Origin: Dipylidium caninum
Lineage: Eukaryota; Platyhelminthes; Cestoda; Cyclophyllidea; Dipylidiidae
DNA length: 64,000 bases
NCBI GenBank assembly: GCA_017562135.1
Contig: QEYB01001427.1
Span: 558,001 to 622,000 of the forward strand
Direction of reading: 5' to 3'
The translations under genes were made by a program, and so were the position numbers. This document shows positions 36,364-47,515 of the stretch, in pieces. The number at the start of each line of letters is the position of its first letter. The first letter of the stretch is position 1. Below the pieces are notes generated by a model, which did not search any database, had not been told where the DNA came from, and saw only the letters and a program-made list of their open reading frames with translations.

Positions 36364-39300
36364 TTACGTATCTCCATCAGTCTCCACTTGTCCCTCCTTC
36401 AACCACTCGCTCTCCGGCAAAAGGCTCCAATTTGGTGACAGAATGGCCTTTTCCGCCACTAGAGTTGGACAGCTAAAATCCTGAACCTCCTTCCAGTGAT
36501 TCACTGGACCAAGAGTATCGCTACTCCCACCATTCCACGGTCCCACCAAAAGATCTGTCGAGTCCTCAATAACGGGTGCAGAGGCGACAAAGATGTCAAA
36601 TCGCGTCGCGCGTGTTCGATGCACCCTCAACTGACGGCAAGAGAGGACGAAGCGGCAGTCCACACAGTCTTGCAACATTACGGAACTCGCGACGGGTTGA
36701 AGGGTGCGTATAGTGCAACCAGTAAGGCGGGAGGCCATTAAATTGCCACAGGCCGAGGTCACGTCCACATCACAATCAAAAAGGTCTGTGAGGCAGAGCG
36801 ATTGGTCCTGAAGGCTCTCAATACCGTTGCCATCGTCTGTAGTTGAGGGAAGGTGAAGGTCATGACGGTGGGAAAGGTGTGAAAGGGTGAATTTTGAGAG
36901 AGTCAAAGAAGAAAGCACAGGAGAGATAAGTGGTTGTTTAGCTGTCGATGTATTAGTGGTAATAACTTCCGTAAATTGGGCGGAGGATTTTGGGCCAGAA
37001 CCAAATGTGAATTTCTTTTTCGGCAACACAGCGGCTCGGACTTCGTGGAAGCACGACTTAATTTCCTGTGATGTCAAAAGATTAAAGATGAAAATCAAGT
37101 TGACCAATAGTAGAAGTAACGACGAATAAAACAAAGAACCATATACGGGCATCTGGAGACCATTAAGGTGAGCCATGCTAGTACGAAAGATGATTAAAAG
37201 TTTTACCGGGAAAGAGATTTTACCAATAAGTCCATTACCAGGGAGCTAACATCGTTAGATATCATGTTAAGGTTATTCACGGGTTGATGTGAAGCCTATC
37301 TCATACTATCATGAATAAATGAAAGTAACTCATGATGGACAACAAGAGTTGGATGTTACCATTAGTACAAAAAACAAACTCACAGCTAAAGCAAAGAAAT
37401 AAGGTGTACTCAAAAGGATAATCTGCGTTAGCAACGAACATGAGTTATCGATGAGATTGTTATTTAATCAAAGAGTATTTGAAAAACGTAAATTAAAACC
37501 AATAACCTGAGAATTCGTAATATCACTGGACAAACACCAGAGGAGAAATTGAGGAAACATGCAATGAAGGAAAAAAGACATTAAAAGAGAAATAACAATA
37601 AAGTTAAAGAGCACCGAAGACAAAAGTTACACACCAGAAATCAGGAGTTAGAGTCCAAAGAATGTAAGGGTCTTACTAAAATACGGTGCTTGAAAATTAT
37701 GCGTTAATATGCTAATAATCATATATGACAGAAGTTACATGTACGTTAGCGCGACATCTTGTCAAAAGAAGGCCCTCTGTAAGCCCAATAAAAGATAAAT
37801 CGAACGTTGCAAAAATAGTCGAAATGATGAAGAAGAGGGTATTGTTGCCGAGAGAATGGCATTCAAACAGAAAAGGGGAGTAATGAAGAACAGCCCATCC
37901 AAAGTCATTTAGCAAAACAGTTTTTCAAAGAAGGCGCAAAGCTCAAATAATGGTTCGATGGATCTAGGAAACGAGGTGCTACGATCAAAATGAGGGCTTA
38001 AGAGAACTTGTTCAACGGATAAAAAACAGAAAATACTAAAAGGGATTCATCTGATGGATAAGGAACGTCAGATAATTCCTCAGCTCTTTTGAATGTAAAA
38101 CCCTAAAAAGGGATATAGGGAGATATTTTAAATCTTAACGTAAAAATAGTGAGAATGGTTTTCGTTTTGCAGTTTCAGTGAGCGAGTCTATGAACAGCGG
38201 GAACACATTTCACGCAAAAAACAAACGCCTCTTTGTTAATACAGGAGTGAACACAACGAGATTTCAGTGAGGCATGCTAATGAAAAGGAGAATATGACTG
38301 AGGAGCAAAGGAAAGTGAAATCAATGCTAGTTAATCGATATAAGTGACTCACAGCGATCGCCAAACAAGTGTATTTTTAACCTAATAGCGAAGCCGCTTA
38401 ATTATTTACAAGAAACCGTTAACCTGAAATGCGGTTAGAAGAAAATCCCTATTGTATAAAAGGGACAAAAACACTGACCTCGAAAACTATAAAAAAGTCC
38501 AAAAGATTATGTTTTTGTCTCAACACAACATGCTTAAAAAATCGCATATTCATTAATAAATGAAATTCGACACATCATCATAAAAGCAACTCACATCAAT
38601 GTCTTGACGTGCCTGTTCAACATGAAAGGGTTTAAGATGCGGAGAAGATTCTGTGAACCAGCGCTGGAGCTCTTCTATTTGATTCAGCAAGTCGTCAAGC
38701 AACTAATGGTAGATGAGAAAAAAATGAGAGGAAGTAATATGGCGGTTTTCCATTGATATCAAATATTATCATTATTATTATGGAATAACCAATATGGAAG
38801 TAGGATTTATACACAGGTTCCGTTGGTTAGATGTATATCGCACGTCCCAGATGAGTATGGATCAAAAAATATTGGAAAAGAGCACATTTTTAACGTACAT
38901 TCGAAGTAAAAGAGGATACTTAACGAAAGGGGAGAGGTGAATCGATATAACTTGGGAGAAATCTGGCTGAATTGAAAGAGAGAGGCACCTCAATAATATT
39001 ATTAAAGGTCACAAAAAATTCAGAATATGTAACGGAAATTTTGCATCTGCTTTGTTAGTTCACTATATTCGTAAAAATAAATGGAGGTAAATGGTAAAAG
39101 TACAAAATTCACGCACTATGGTCCAAATTAACACGAATAATCGAGTGCAAAGTTGATATCAAAGAATAGACGTAGATTTCGAGTTTTACACAGTGCATCT
39201 TTATGCGACCAAGAATAAAACCACATCCAATTGCATTAATATACATCAAGCGAAATGTTTTAAAAACACTTTTAGTCCGAAAGCTTCTTTGATACCATTA

Positions 39301-39920
39301 GAAATCATGCTTCCTATCTATGTGGCAAATGTCAATTTGGCCAAATTAAAACATCCAGATTACATTAATACGAATATACTGGTGGAGTTGTCATAGCAAA
39401 CCATTAATTACTTATAAAGCAAAAGTGATGATGAAAAGTAGATGGAAAAAAAATAAATCAAATCAGTTAAAGGATATTTAAAACACTTGAAATCAAGCGA
39501 AAAATATGAGTAGGAAAGAATAAAAGTGCGAAAAAGTAAAATTGTTACAATAGAGAAAAAGAAATCGTAAACCTTCACTCGTTCGGCGGGTTCAGGAGCT
39601 CCAACACCGAGATCGCACTTTCCCTTTAACCGCTCTATGCGATGCAAAAGAAGAGACTTTGCACGAGCCATGTGCTCAAGGAAGAAGGAAGGGGTGTTTT
39701 GCAGCGGCGAAGCAAAAATCTGTGCTAGTTCCTTTTCTGCCTCCTCTGATGGATCTACTTCTAATTTAAGCGAAGGCAGTAAACTGTCCTCGACCACCGC
39801 TGCGCCTCTTCTTCGGCCTGTTCCTGTCGCCGTATCAGCCGTTTTGCGCTGGGCCTCGCGAGCTACGAGGCGCTCCAGCAAATGAGCGGGCATTCTTCCG
39901 CCTCCTCCGACATCTGCCAT
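36364..39920 (-). CDS. TBCC: Tubulin-folding cofactor C, three exons
   Basis: Stimulates GTP hydrolysis by tubulin in the cofactor complex that releases native alpha/beta dimers. Minus-strand exons: 39920-39573, 38702-38595, 37065-36364; phases all zero, 1,158 nt, 385 aa. The N-terminal part (PSEEAEKELAQIFASPLQNT, then LLDDLLNQIEELQRWF) is the helical spectrin-like region. The C-terminal part is a C-CAP/cofactor C-like beta-helix: NLMASRLTGCTIRTL, SVMLQDCVDCRFVLSCRQLR, then VHRTRATRF and APVIEDSTDLLVGPW. The SCRQLRVH segment holds the family's arginine, which acts as a GTPase-activating finger. The end LSPNWSLLPESEW is typical. An in-frame ATG lies 6 nt upstream, but an acceptor-like CCTATGCAG directly abuts ATGGCAGAT, so I start there. 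Confidence 0.92.
37066..38594 (-). other. TBCC intron 2, strongly purine-rich on the plus strand
   Basis: About 1.5 kb with a marked excess of A and G on the plus strand, so T and C on the transcript. No exon was found. An open frame at 37,712-37,915 is not supported. Confidence 0.6.
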
Positions 39921-39935
39921 CTGCATAGGGCCAGA
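39921..39935 (-). promoter_or_regulatory. Splice-acceptor-like site abutting the TBCC start codon
   Basis: The minus strand reads GTGACTTTCTGGCCCTATGCAG immediately before ATGGCAGAT. This is either the acceptor of a cis-spliced 5' UTR intron or a spliced-leader trans-splice site. The pinin stop is only 136 bp upstream of the ATG. Confidence 0.5.
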
Positions 39936-40003
39936 AAGTCACACATTTCTACATGCTAAAACTCACAAAATGGAGAGGACGACCCGTAAAAACGCAAAGG
40001 TTT

Positions 40004-40009
40004 TTTATT
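40004..40009 (-). terminator. Polyadenylation signal AATAAA for pinin
   Basis: It lies about 47 nt past the pinin stop and about 84 nt before the TBCC ATG, so the two transcripts leave almost no intergenic space. Confidence 0.5.
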
Positions 40010-40055
40010 ACAAAAGATGATGATGAGGGATAAGAGGGTCATTGACGCTCGGGGA

Positions 40056-41664
40056 TTATTCTAAAGAGACAATTCGACGATCCGGTTCCTCGTCCATTAG
40101 GACCGGTTCATCTTCAAGGTCTTCAAAATCCGCTGCAGTGGGTGCAACAGCGGGCTTTTTGATGTGGATATAACGTTGCGGGGAAACTTGGTCACCGCCA
40201 GGCGCAATGGCGGGGACGACAACAGGTGGGGGCACCGACTCCGATTCTACTGGTATACCAAGGCGTCGACGTCTTGCTGATGCCAGTTCTAAATATTCAG
40301 CCTCCATGAAACGTCGACGTTCCTCTATTCGCTCTGAATATATAACAATAAGAGCGTTTTGAGAAATTTACCCATTATCTTGGTTTTCGTGGCGTTCTTG
40401 CGACTCTCACTCTCGGGATTATCACTCTTGGGTCGATAAAAAATTGGCGGATAGCGTTTCGTACGAATAAAATCAACCATTTTGAGTTGCTCCTCCTTCC
40501 ACGCTTCAAACTAAACAAAATCATAACATGGATTCTAGCTCACCTCATGCAACATACGCATTTTCTGTTGAAGCAAACTCAACTCGACCTGCTGTTGTTT
40601 GCGCTGGCGAAAGAGATCAGCACGTTCTTGGCGGGCTGCAGCCTTCTCTTCAGCTGCCTTTGCGTCGATGCGGGATTCAATTTCTTGACGACGTTGACGC
40701 TTCCTGGCCTCGTCGCTGTTTGCCCCACAACCAGTGGATTCGGCTTTGAATTGTGTCAAGGTTGCTTGTAAGACGCCAAACATTCTACGCCCTCTGTAAA
40801 GAAAATATGCATTTTATTTGGATAAAAGGAAGCAAGAGGAATGTGTACCTTTCCTTATCCATGGTTTTGTACTCTTTGATAGCGTCTAAACGTGACCTCT
40901 TATCACCAACACGGATAACAGAAGATGGAACGGAGACCTAAAATGACATCGAAATCATATATTTCATCAAGATATCGTGTAATCGATAACGAAATGCGTT
41001 AATAACCCCCACAATAGTAACACCAAACAGGTATATAAGTTGAAGATGGGTTGAAGATGCAAGCAGAGTTTTTCGTTACAATGAAAAACACAACCCAAAA
41101 CAAAATAGAAATTAGAATATGCCTCAACGGAAAATGAAGGTAAGGGCGTCCCACATGTTTATAAAAAGCGCAAGGCTTCTATTTACAATCACGACAAATC
41201 CTTGTTTATTTACCAAGCTTACAAGAAAAAACGACTTGATAAGTGAAAAAACCAAGGCTCCTGAACACATATGAAGTAAGAAAATGACTTGACCACACAA
41301 TAAAGCCATATAGAGAGTAAAGAAACGAACATTTAAATCAACATCAGGTTTGTCCAGTTGAGAAAATCGGGACTCTCGGAAGCTTCCAACACTTGTGTTT
41401 AGGCGGAGAAGACAGAAGGAGGAACTCCATTAGTGATAAAGCGTCGGGGAGGGCCAGATGGTGCGTCGAGATTAATGCGCCTTAAGGCAGGTTAAATACG
41501 CATAGAAGATAAGACGGTAAGAACAAAAGTAGCCCTCAAACCTACCTGTCATTATCTGGAGATCGACCTGTTATCCGTTTAATGGAATCATCTGTCGTCT
41601 GCAGTAGATCCTTCTGTATTTCGATGCTTTTTTGAACCGACTCGATAGATTCAAATTTTGCCAT
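40056..41664 (-). CDS. PNN: Pinin homologue, short form without RS tail
   Basis: Nuclear RNA-processing factor associated with the exon junction and spliceosome in animals. Minus-strand exons: 41664-41546, 41480 to about 41370, a short exon ending near 41335, 40937-40849, 40793-40544, 40510-40372, 40333-40056. Matches: QTTDDSIKRITGRSPDND (N-terminal motif), RRMFGVLQATLTQFKAES, RQRRQEIESRIDAKAAEEK, MVDFIRTKRYPPIFYRP and the coiled coil between them. From exon 40937 on, the phases agree. In 41480-41335 the frame changes once. The best reading is an extra small intron (donor after ...NGVPPS, acceptor before SRFSQLDKPD), but this is not certain. The protein is about 315 residues, much shorter than the vertebrate one, which has a long acidic and RS-rich tail. 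Introns of 33 and 38 nt occur here. Confidence 0.85.
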
Positions 41665-42534
41665 CTCGAAGTAACCGCATGGGCGCAAGATCTTAGTTAT
41701 TATTGGTTGTTGTGAATATAGCGCCTTAAAATTAAAGCCCATTTAAGAGTTTGAACAATGATTTAGAAGATGTAAACTGTCTATATGCTGTAGCGCTGAT
41801 TAGATACAACCGACACATGCCGACATTTTTTGCTAACAATGGAGGTTAAAGCCAGTGCCATGTTTTTTATGTAACGACGGTTTTGAGATGCTAAGTTGAG
41901 CGTTATTATCAGAGTGGAGAATCGAAAAAATCTCGAAGTATAGGATTACCAAATCTTAGATAACTTAATCATGCACTTTAGACAGATAATTGCAGGACCG
42001 GGGAGATACGTTTGAAGGGCTAATTTATCAACATCACCACTCGAATCCATTTTCTTCATATTTTTGAAAATACAGCGTTCGCTTTAGAGCAAAACTTATT
42101 TTTAATGAATATCTCAGATATTGTCTTTAACATCTCGCAAAAAAATTCTTTAATCGAGGAATTGAGCAATGGTGTGGTGCCGCATTAATGCATAATATAT
42201 ATTGGAGAGTTTAGCTTCAGAAATCGGAAGCAAAAGAATTAAAAAGCACCCCTTGATTTATATAGGGTTAGAATTTTATGCTAGCTATCGATGTTTCCAC
42301 TTTAATCACGCACACATCTTTTCTAACGGCAGTAAGCTCTCGCTCCTTTAAGTGATCGAGCACCATCTAAAAGGCCACACGGGTCTATAAATTCCTGATT
42401 GCCATTCGTTGACACGTGGTTTCACGTAGCGGCATCACAGTGTGTTTTTTGACATGTTCTACATGAGAGAAATCAGATAAAGCCACATATTTACTGATAG
42501 TAGATTTTGGTCTCGCTCCTGCGCAACAAGAGTA

Positions 42535-42640
42535 CATTATCTCATTATCTACTCTTCCTTACACTACCTACTAAGCATGTGCATTTCTCGCTTAATTAAA
42601 TGGGGAAGATTTAATATGCCGTCCGAAGGGGCAGACAAGT
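42535..42640 (+). repeat. Dispersed repeat R1, copy 1
   Basis: Resembles 57,430-57,535 on the same strand: both share a CATTATCTA start, an AC-ACTAC core, CATGTGCATTTCT and a GGGGAAG/GGGGAGAG end, with several mismatches and gaps by eye. The unit length is unclear. Confidence 0.5.
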
Positions 42641-43009
42641 ATCAATGAGGCAAAGTAACCGCGGGGACAGGGGTTTGCCACCATTATGAGAAATGAAGAT
42701 CGGACGGAACTTGGTACAACATTTACTCTGTGCGGAAGGCCAATCTGAGTCGGCCAATGCCCTTGCTTTTAATTTATCGTTTATACTCGTGAATGCAATT
42801 GTATTTCAACGTGGAAATATCAACAGAGATCAAGTCGCTTTGGCGCATAATCAACAGAAACAAGGGTAATGTAACAAATAACAGACCACATAAGACGAAT
42901 TGTGTCGGTTATACGGTGCATTTGTTCCAATTTTCTAGACAGAGGGAAGAGCTATTTCCTGCTGACAGGATACGAAGATACAAAATACCGCACTCAAAGG
43001 GCAAGGCCA

Positions 43010-43185
43010 AAACATGTGACAATACAAAACATGGAAGCGTTTTCCCAATTTACGGTACAGTTACCTGAAAAACTCAAAATAACCGCCAGAAATAAAAGTA
43101 CCATCTGTTTTTTCATTCCAATAGCAGGAACTGGCAGTGTGGAGGCTGCTGGAATCTTTTGCCATTATTACACATGTTACTTAAT
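43010..43185 (+). repeat. Dispersed coding-like repeat R2, copy 1
   Basis: Similar to 47,345-47,515. The same frame in both copies gives related peptides: here RPKHVTIQNMEAFSQFTVQ, then [10 protein letters not shown]...VEAAG and HYY. This suggests a once-coding unit of about 55 residues. Function unknown. Confidence 0.55.
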
Positions 43186-44475
43186 TGAGCTTTACTCAGG
43201 TAAAGGGTCACTTATTACTTATATACTTGAAAGGTTGATTAAGTCCAGCCAGCCGAAGCAGACATCTGTCAATGATGCTGGAAGTCCATTGAGTGATTTT
43301 TGTGGAATCGAAATCTTTGTTCCCCAGTATCGAAACTACCGTCTAATGGTTATTCGGCACAAAGGACTCACATCATATATGACGGCTTTGACTTCTACCG
43401 TTTGAAAAACAACAGGTTTTTGAAGTTCAGGTATATTTTGATTTGGTTCTCTTTTTGTAACTCCAGCCATCACGTATCCAAAGGGCGTAGCTTCGGTAAC
43501 CTATGCAGGATTAATAGTCGCCGCGCGGTGGAAATGTTAAAACGTAAGAAACATTGACGCCAAAAGTGATTTGCAAAAAATACACAGAATGCGACTAATT
43601 ACGTAGTGTACTGGAATTATGTAAACCGATTGGTGTTGACCTGAAAAAATACGTTGTCGAATATACTTGTCCGGAGATTTGACACTTTCTCGGGTCGTCC
43701 CCAGACATTGGGCATTCTAAGATTTCCTGAAAAATAGTTCGTTGTCTGTCGAGCCAAATAACAACAACACATTGTAGGCGGCTTAGAAACCGAGTATTCC
43801 AATCAGCTTTTTTCTTTCTTAGCAGAAGTACAACACTTTTCGCACTCTGCTACACATCCATTCTAGTCGCATATATTGTGTCCGGATCCTTTAATCCACT
43901 CATTTATAACTCCATTCGATGCTAAATTTTAGTCACTTCGGCTCTCATTGTCATCGATTCCATTTCTTTGTCCGACTATAGCGCCTCATCGGTTTACATT
44001 GTCGATTGATTCCAAACCTGCCTTTACTGCCTCTCGTCCAAATGACATTTGGGTGGAATGAACGAATGCAATATCAGAGTTTTTCCAACGTCCACGCACA
44101 CACTTTGTATACGTTTTTGAACTCCTTTACATTAACATATGTGAATTCTCCCAAGTGAGGCTACAGGCCATTACTGTTGACGTGCACGATTGCATAATTA
44201 CCAAACATAATCCCATTTTGCGGTCATCAGTTAGAGCTCCTCATGACACACCGTCGGGCATCCGACAATTCCAGATTCCACGAGGCAAAGACTCCTCAAC
44301 TCCGGGTCCTCTCGTCAATATTTCGATTGCACCGTTTCGATCACCTGAAAACGGAATACGGTTCGGCGTCGCAGGATTGGCTCGTACCATCGCTTGATGT
44401 TGAGCCACCACTGGTTAATTTCTCGACTGCAGCGAATATGTCCATTGCGTTTAATCTACGTTGTGGCATTTAAAT

Positions 44476-44541
44476 ATGGCGTCCTCCGCGTTCCGTGCAA
44501 GTCGATGGCTCTCATCGAGAATTTCGAGGTCTTCCCGTTGA
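44476..44541 (+). other. Upstream reading frame overlapping the NUDT14 start
   Basis: ATG GCG TCC... encodes MASSAFRASRWLSSRISRS and two more residues, then stops. It overlaps the putative main ATG (44,505) in another frame. The same peptide is readable in the right arm. Whether it is translated is unknown. Confidence 0.35.
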
Positions 44542-46452
44542 CAGAGAAATCCGGATATGTTACACCCTTTCGCATACACTACAAAAGGTATTGGCATAGA
44601 ATAACAATTCACGACTTATCATAGAACGGCATTATGCGATTTTGGGACGGCGTCAAAGCACACAATGCGTAGGCAATGTTTATTATTCTAGTCAGATTGT
44701 TTGATTCAGTGTTTCGATTCTGATCTACCACAGAGCTCGAAAGAGTTTTGTTTTCGTAAAGCAATTTCGTCCTGGTAAGAGGTGTTCTGGACACCTGTCT
44801 TCTGTGTCCATAACGGCTAACCAACTAATAAATTTATTCAAATAGCTGTGTATTACGCAAAGTTGCGGGCACTGGAGGGAGAAAGTGTGACAGCTGTCGA
44901 TTCGGCTCCACACACCCCGGTTGATGTCGATGGAAGACCCCTTCAACTGCCATCGTCAATGGGTGAAACGCTGGAGCTGTGTGCGGGTATTGTGGATAGG
45001 TCTGATGCCAAATTGGAAGAAATTGCCGCCGGCGAAGTGCACGACGAGTGTGGCTACCAAGTGGAGCCATCGAGATTGCGGAAGATCGCAACATTGTCGT
45101 ATGTTTCAAGTTTGCTTGCACCCTGTCATTTGCCAACAAACCCCGGATTTTCTGTCCTTGAGCGCTGGCTGACGTTCCTCCCATTAGTAAATGATGGGTC
45201 GGCAATCGGGTTGCATTCACTAAGTTTCTTGCATCATCATGCGATAGTTATGTTTTCTGCAAACTATGTCTATCCTCGCACCGATATGAAAAGTAGGAAG
45301 TGTGAAGTGGCTGTTCTGAATTTGAAATTGCTATCCAGTTGCTTTGCAAACCCTCCTTGTACGAATTATTGCTATAACGATGTGCCAGTTTCCCTCTACT
45401 ACTTCTACTACTGGAAGTGTATCCAAATACTGCGTTCAAATTATGAAGAGATTTTGCTTGCCTTCACCTCCTAGATTCCGCTGAGTTTCGCTTACGTCAA
45501 CATGCCTGACTCGACTTACGAGAACCACGTTAGTGTTGCGGTGAAAGGGATGCTGTATGGGGATTTGGTGATGGACTCGGAACCGACTCGGTGTTGAATA
45601 ATTAGTTGTAGTGTCTTCTGCAAAGACGACATACGTAGAGAGCAGGCAGGTGCTCATTAACGGGGGAGCAGTGACAGCGCAACGGAACGAGTGAACTCTC
45701 AGAGTCTATGCTGAGTCAGTTGAAACGCTTGATGCTGTGATGATGTTCTCTTCCTAAAAGTCATCTGTTGCATCCGTCCAGGATGAGTGGTGAGGAAGAC
45801 GACGCGCTGTGAGGTCACGTCTAGGGCACCTTCCTCTCAGCATGCCTCATTCGACTTTGACACGTGGATTACGACTTGTTCGGGGGAAAGGAGACTGCGG
45901 CTTGGCGCCGACACCCTCACAAATTGATGTAGTGTGTTTTTGGTGGGAGTCACCGATGTTGCTGCCCCAATAACATGGGTGAAGTGTGAGATGAGAGAGC
46001 GGCGACACGATCGGCGAGGCGGATGGCAGTCGAGGTGCTTTGAGTGGTGCAAGCTGGTAGAACGGTGGTTGAGACATCGACGCGATATGCGACTTACCAG
46101 GAGAAGAGAGTATTTGAGGTTCCTCCTTGCGTCGACTCACTTTTGTGCACAGATACGTCACTCGTAGATGGGGTTGCACACCAACCTCCCCTCTCTCTTT
46201 ACGCACTGCAGTTCGGGCGTGGGTTTGAGCGGCGCCACGGGAACAGTGTATTACGTGGAAGTTGACGAGAGGGATCTGGATCCTGCTGCTGGAGGTGGCA
46301 ACCCGGAAGAGGGTGAATTCATCGAAGTGGTGTACTGGCCAGTGGATCGGTCGGAGGAGTTGCTGTTCATGACCGAGACCGGGACGTCCGTCTCTGCCAC
46401 TACAGTGCTCTCGGTGCTTTGGTTCCAACGTCACATCCTCCCCAACCTCTAA
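44505..46452 (+). CDS. NUDT14-like: NUDT14-like Nudix hydrolase, copy 1 (possible frame break at intron 1)
   Basis: Family role: hydrolysis of UDP-sugars and ADP-ribose. Exons: 44505-44587, 44625-44668, 44710-44774, 44846-45098, 46212-46452. Peptides match NUDT14 in order: MALIENFEV...TPFRIHYKR, NGIMRFWDGVKAHNA, VSILIYHRARKSFVFVKQFR, PAVYYAKLRALEGESVTAVD, GETLELCAGIVDRSDAKLEE, IAAGEVHDECGY (Nudix box, with Gly where the usual Arg stands), SGVGLSGATGTVYYVEVDER, EEGEFIEVVYWPVD, ending HILPNL. Exons 2-5 agree in phase. Exon 1 ends in phase 2 while exon 2 needs phase 0, so the full reading is one base out. An ATG inside exon 2 (44,634) would still give 197 residues containing the whole catalytic part. 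The AATAAA lies at about 46,525. It is the best candidate for a working copy among the three. Confidence 0.75.
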
Positions 46453-46524
46453 TCAAATTGTGAGGGGACAGGAGACGCAGTGCTCACGTCCTATTTCTGC
46501 TGCTTTGCAGCCTGATTGGATTGA

Positions 46525-46530
46525 AATAAA
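46525..46530 (+). terminator. Polyadenylation signal AATAAA of NUDT14-like copy 1
   Basis: About 75 nt after the stop. The inverted copy also carries AATAAA at the matching place. The third copy is cut off just before it. Confidence 0.6.
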
Positions 46531-47344
46531 ACAAGCACATCTTGGTTGTACTTTGATCAAACTTTCTTGTCGGTTATTGTGTGCCTGACCTATCCGTCGT
46601 CTGGCCGCTTTACTGCAACATGCGTGGACGGGTGGTGGAGGCTTGGCCTTAGCCGAATGGTTGGCGGGTTGAAAGATTCACTGAATGGTTTCTTCGATTT
46701 GGTCAAATAAACTGACAAATTTTTGCTAGCCAGGTATTCAGAGTTGTCGACATACCGTTCTTCGTTGCAGGTTGACAGTGCGATTTTGGTAACCGAAGTT
46801 ATTTTAGCAGTGATTTTCGTTAGTTATTACTTTAAGTATTGGCTGGGATGAGCTGTTATCTTGGTAACAGTAGTTATGAATTTCGCTAAAAACTTGTGAC
46901 CCGTGCGGCTAAGGACACAGGTCTATCAGCAAGAGTAATCAGCTTCGGTGTACTTGTATGCAGGCTTAGACAGTTTTGATGGCAGTTGGGAATGCGAAGC
47001 GAGGGATTTTCGTGCATTCCAACACCCAGAGACTAGTTAGAAGCCGCAATTCTTGCCCGAGTCGAAATGCTCTCACAGTCAAGGAAGCAGTTTCATGCCA
47101 TATCGGATAAGCTGTCCGAAGAGAGTAAAATGCGGCCTAGAGTGGAACGATACGCAAGTGTGATGTTGAGAGAAGACTCGTAAACCAAGCCTATACCAGT
47201 GAACGTTGAGATAGGCTTTAAAAAGGCCCCTTAGTGCGGTAACAATATTTACTTATGTTACTTAGCCAAGATAGATACAAATAAAAGTACAAGCTGGAAA
47301 ATGAAGGGAACTTTTCTCGCCCTATATAGCCAGTCCGAAGCAAG

Positions 47345-47515
47345 TGACAATGCAATACATCGATGCATTCTCCCATTTTATTGTACAGTTCCCTGTAGAC
47401 GAATTTGTCACCTCTACCTGGACGGTTACCATCTGTTGTGGAATCCCAGTAGCATGTGCTCGCTGTGTAGAGGCTTGTTCCGTCCTTTTGCATTATTACG
47501 CACGTGACTTAAATA
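47345..47515 (+). repeat. Dispersed coding-like repeat R2, copy 2
   Basis: Counterpart of 43,010-43,185. The matching frame reads [20 protein letters not shown], then [29 protein letters not shown] and stop. Conserved positions: PK-VT-Q, AFS-F-VQ-P, TIC--IP-A, VEA, HYY. Confidence 0.55.

Larger units (their letters stand above)
41665..43590. other. Spacer left of the inverted repeat
   Basis: Holds the upstream region of pinin, then two segments that recur to the right (about 42,535-42,640 and 43,010-43,180, listed separately). A 167-codon plus-strand frame (42,902-43,405) contains the second segment. Otherwise nothing was recognised. Confidence 0.45.
43591..46660 (+). repeat. Left arm of the 3.1 kb inverted duplication
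   Basis: Matches 54,308-57,408 in reverse complement. It contains upstream DNA, the NUDT14-like gene and its polyadenylation signal. The outer part (to about 44,190) looks identical to the other arm. From about 44,190 inward there are frequent substitutions and short indels. At the outer edge the right arm has about 18 extra bases next to GCGACT. Confidence 0.93.

Noticed and set aside
42902..43405. 167-codon plus-strand frame as a gene
   Set aside because: Only the part from about 43,010 to 43,185 shows similarity to another place. No signal peptide, promoter or known domain. Kept as a repeat instead.
43617..43802. 61-codon minus-strand frame identical in both arms as a gene
   Set aside because: The whole outer 0.6 kb of the arms is identical, so the matching frame is not evidence of coding.
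46168..46452. Translation of the last NUDT14 exon starting at MGLHTNLPS
   Set aside because: Those first residues lie in the intron; the acceptor CTGCAG at 46,211 fits the family phase.
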